Positions 5,710 to 5,926 of a stretch of 5,926 nucleotides of DNA are shown one piece after another. The stretch is from Azoarcus sp. (GTDB taxonomy: Bacteria; Pseudomonadota; Gammaproteobacteria; Burkholderiales; Rhodocyclaceae), in contig JAIRLA010000240.1 of the NCBI GenBank assembly GCA_031259795.1, positions 1 to 5,926 on the forward strand, in the 5' to 3' direction. A program made the translations under genes and the position numbers. The notes under the pieces are model-generated. The model saw only the letters and a list, made by a program, of their open reading frames with translations. It made no database searches and was not told the origin of the DNA. Position 1 is the first letter of the stretch. Every line of letters begins with the position of its first letter.

Positions 5710-5926
5710 ATGCCTGGGAGGGAAAACACCGTGCCTGAACAGAGAGCAGAATTTATCCTGTTGGCAAGTCAAGAAGGAAGCAACGGGAGTGCGCTGTGTC
5801 GGCGTTTCGGGATCCGCCGCAAGACGGGCTACCAGTGGCTCAAGCGCTACGATGGCGGCTCGGCGGAGTCGCTGCGGGACCGGTCGCGGCGTCCCTCGGG
5901 TTCGCCGCGGCGCACCCCGGCGGCGA
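5710..5926 (+). CDS. IS481-family transposase, N-terminal part
   Basis: Seventy-two residues are visible before the window ends. A helix-turn-helix spans about residues 26-47 (GSALCRRFGIRRKTGYQWLKRY), followed by LRDRSRRP (55-62), a signature seen at the end of the first HTH in IS481-type transposases. The catalytic DDE integrase core would lie further right and is not visible. The ATG at 5710 gives the family-like short lead MPGRENTVPEQ and has a good ribosome binding site. The protein would bind the IS ends and catalyse its transposition. The family call is firm; whether the gene is intact is unknown. Confidence 0.9.
   Translation, partial: MPGRENTVPEQRAEFILLASQEGSNGSALCRRFGIRRKTGYQWLKRYDGGSAESLRDRSRRPSGSPRRTPAA

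Larger units (their letters stand above)
5632..5926 (+). mobile_element. IS481-family insertion sequence, left end only
   Basis: The element begins TGTACAGACCGGAGACATGG, ending in TG as expected for an IS481-type terminal inverted repeat, followed by a second copy of the GACATGGGTAACA motif and then the transposase gene. The right end lies outside the window, so its intactness, target duplication and exact length cannot be judged. The left boundary at 5632 is inferred from where similarity to the neighbouring repeat stops and the IS-like terminus begins. Confidence 0.85.

Noticed and set aside
5093..5772. Several small open frames on both strands across the repeat mosaic
   Set aside because: They cross palindromes and repeat borders, lack ribosome binding sites and give low-complexity Arg/Pro-rich products.

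Overview
The window is GC-rich, with strong G/C preference at third codon positions in the minus-strand genes. Gene content and gene order (slt followed directly by cca) suggest a proteobacterium, most likely a betaproteobacterium. This is inferred from protein character and cannot be proven here.

Positions 1-3994 hold three tightly packed minus-strand genes, read from right to left: a periplasmic soluble lytic murein transglycosylase of the Slt70 type (3994-2045), a CCA-adding tRNA nucleotidyltransferase with HD domain (2035-719), and an alpha/beta hydrolase that runs off the left edge (719-1). The first two are 9 nt apart and the last two overlap in a TAATG, so they look like one transcription unit combining cell-wall turnover, tRNA 3'-end maintenance and an uncharacterised hydrolase.

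Positions 3995-4570 form a divergent intergenic region of almost 600 bp. Its main content is an uninterrupted array of twelve 21-bp tandem repeats (4175-4426) with the core CCTTCAG. The period is about two DNA helical turns.

Positions 4571-5227 (plus strand) encode a 218-residue protein of unknown function with an excellent ribosome binding site. It has a helical, Trp-containing N-terminal half, a proline-rich linker and a probable beta-sandwich C-terminal half.

Positions 5228-5631 are a mosaic of short repetitive, palindromic intergenic elements, some in inverted copies. At 5632 an IS481-like insertion sequence begins. Its left end, two 13-bp direct repeats and the first 72 residues of the transposase are visible before the window ends. 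It abuts one repeat copy at the point where the other copy has its hairpin apex.

I see no convincing new multi-gene system. The items most worth following up are the phased 21-bp array, the junction between the IS and the palindrome, and the unknown 218-residue protein.
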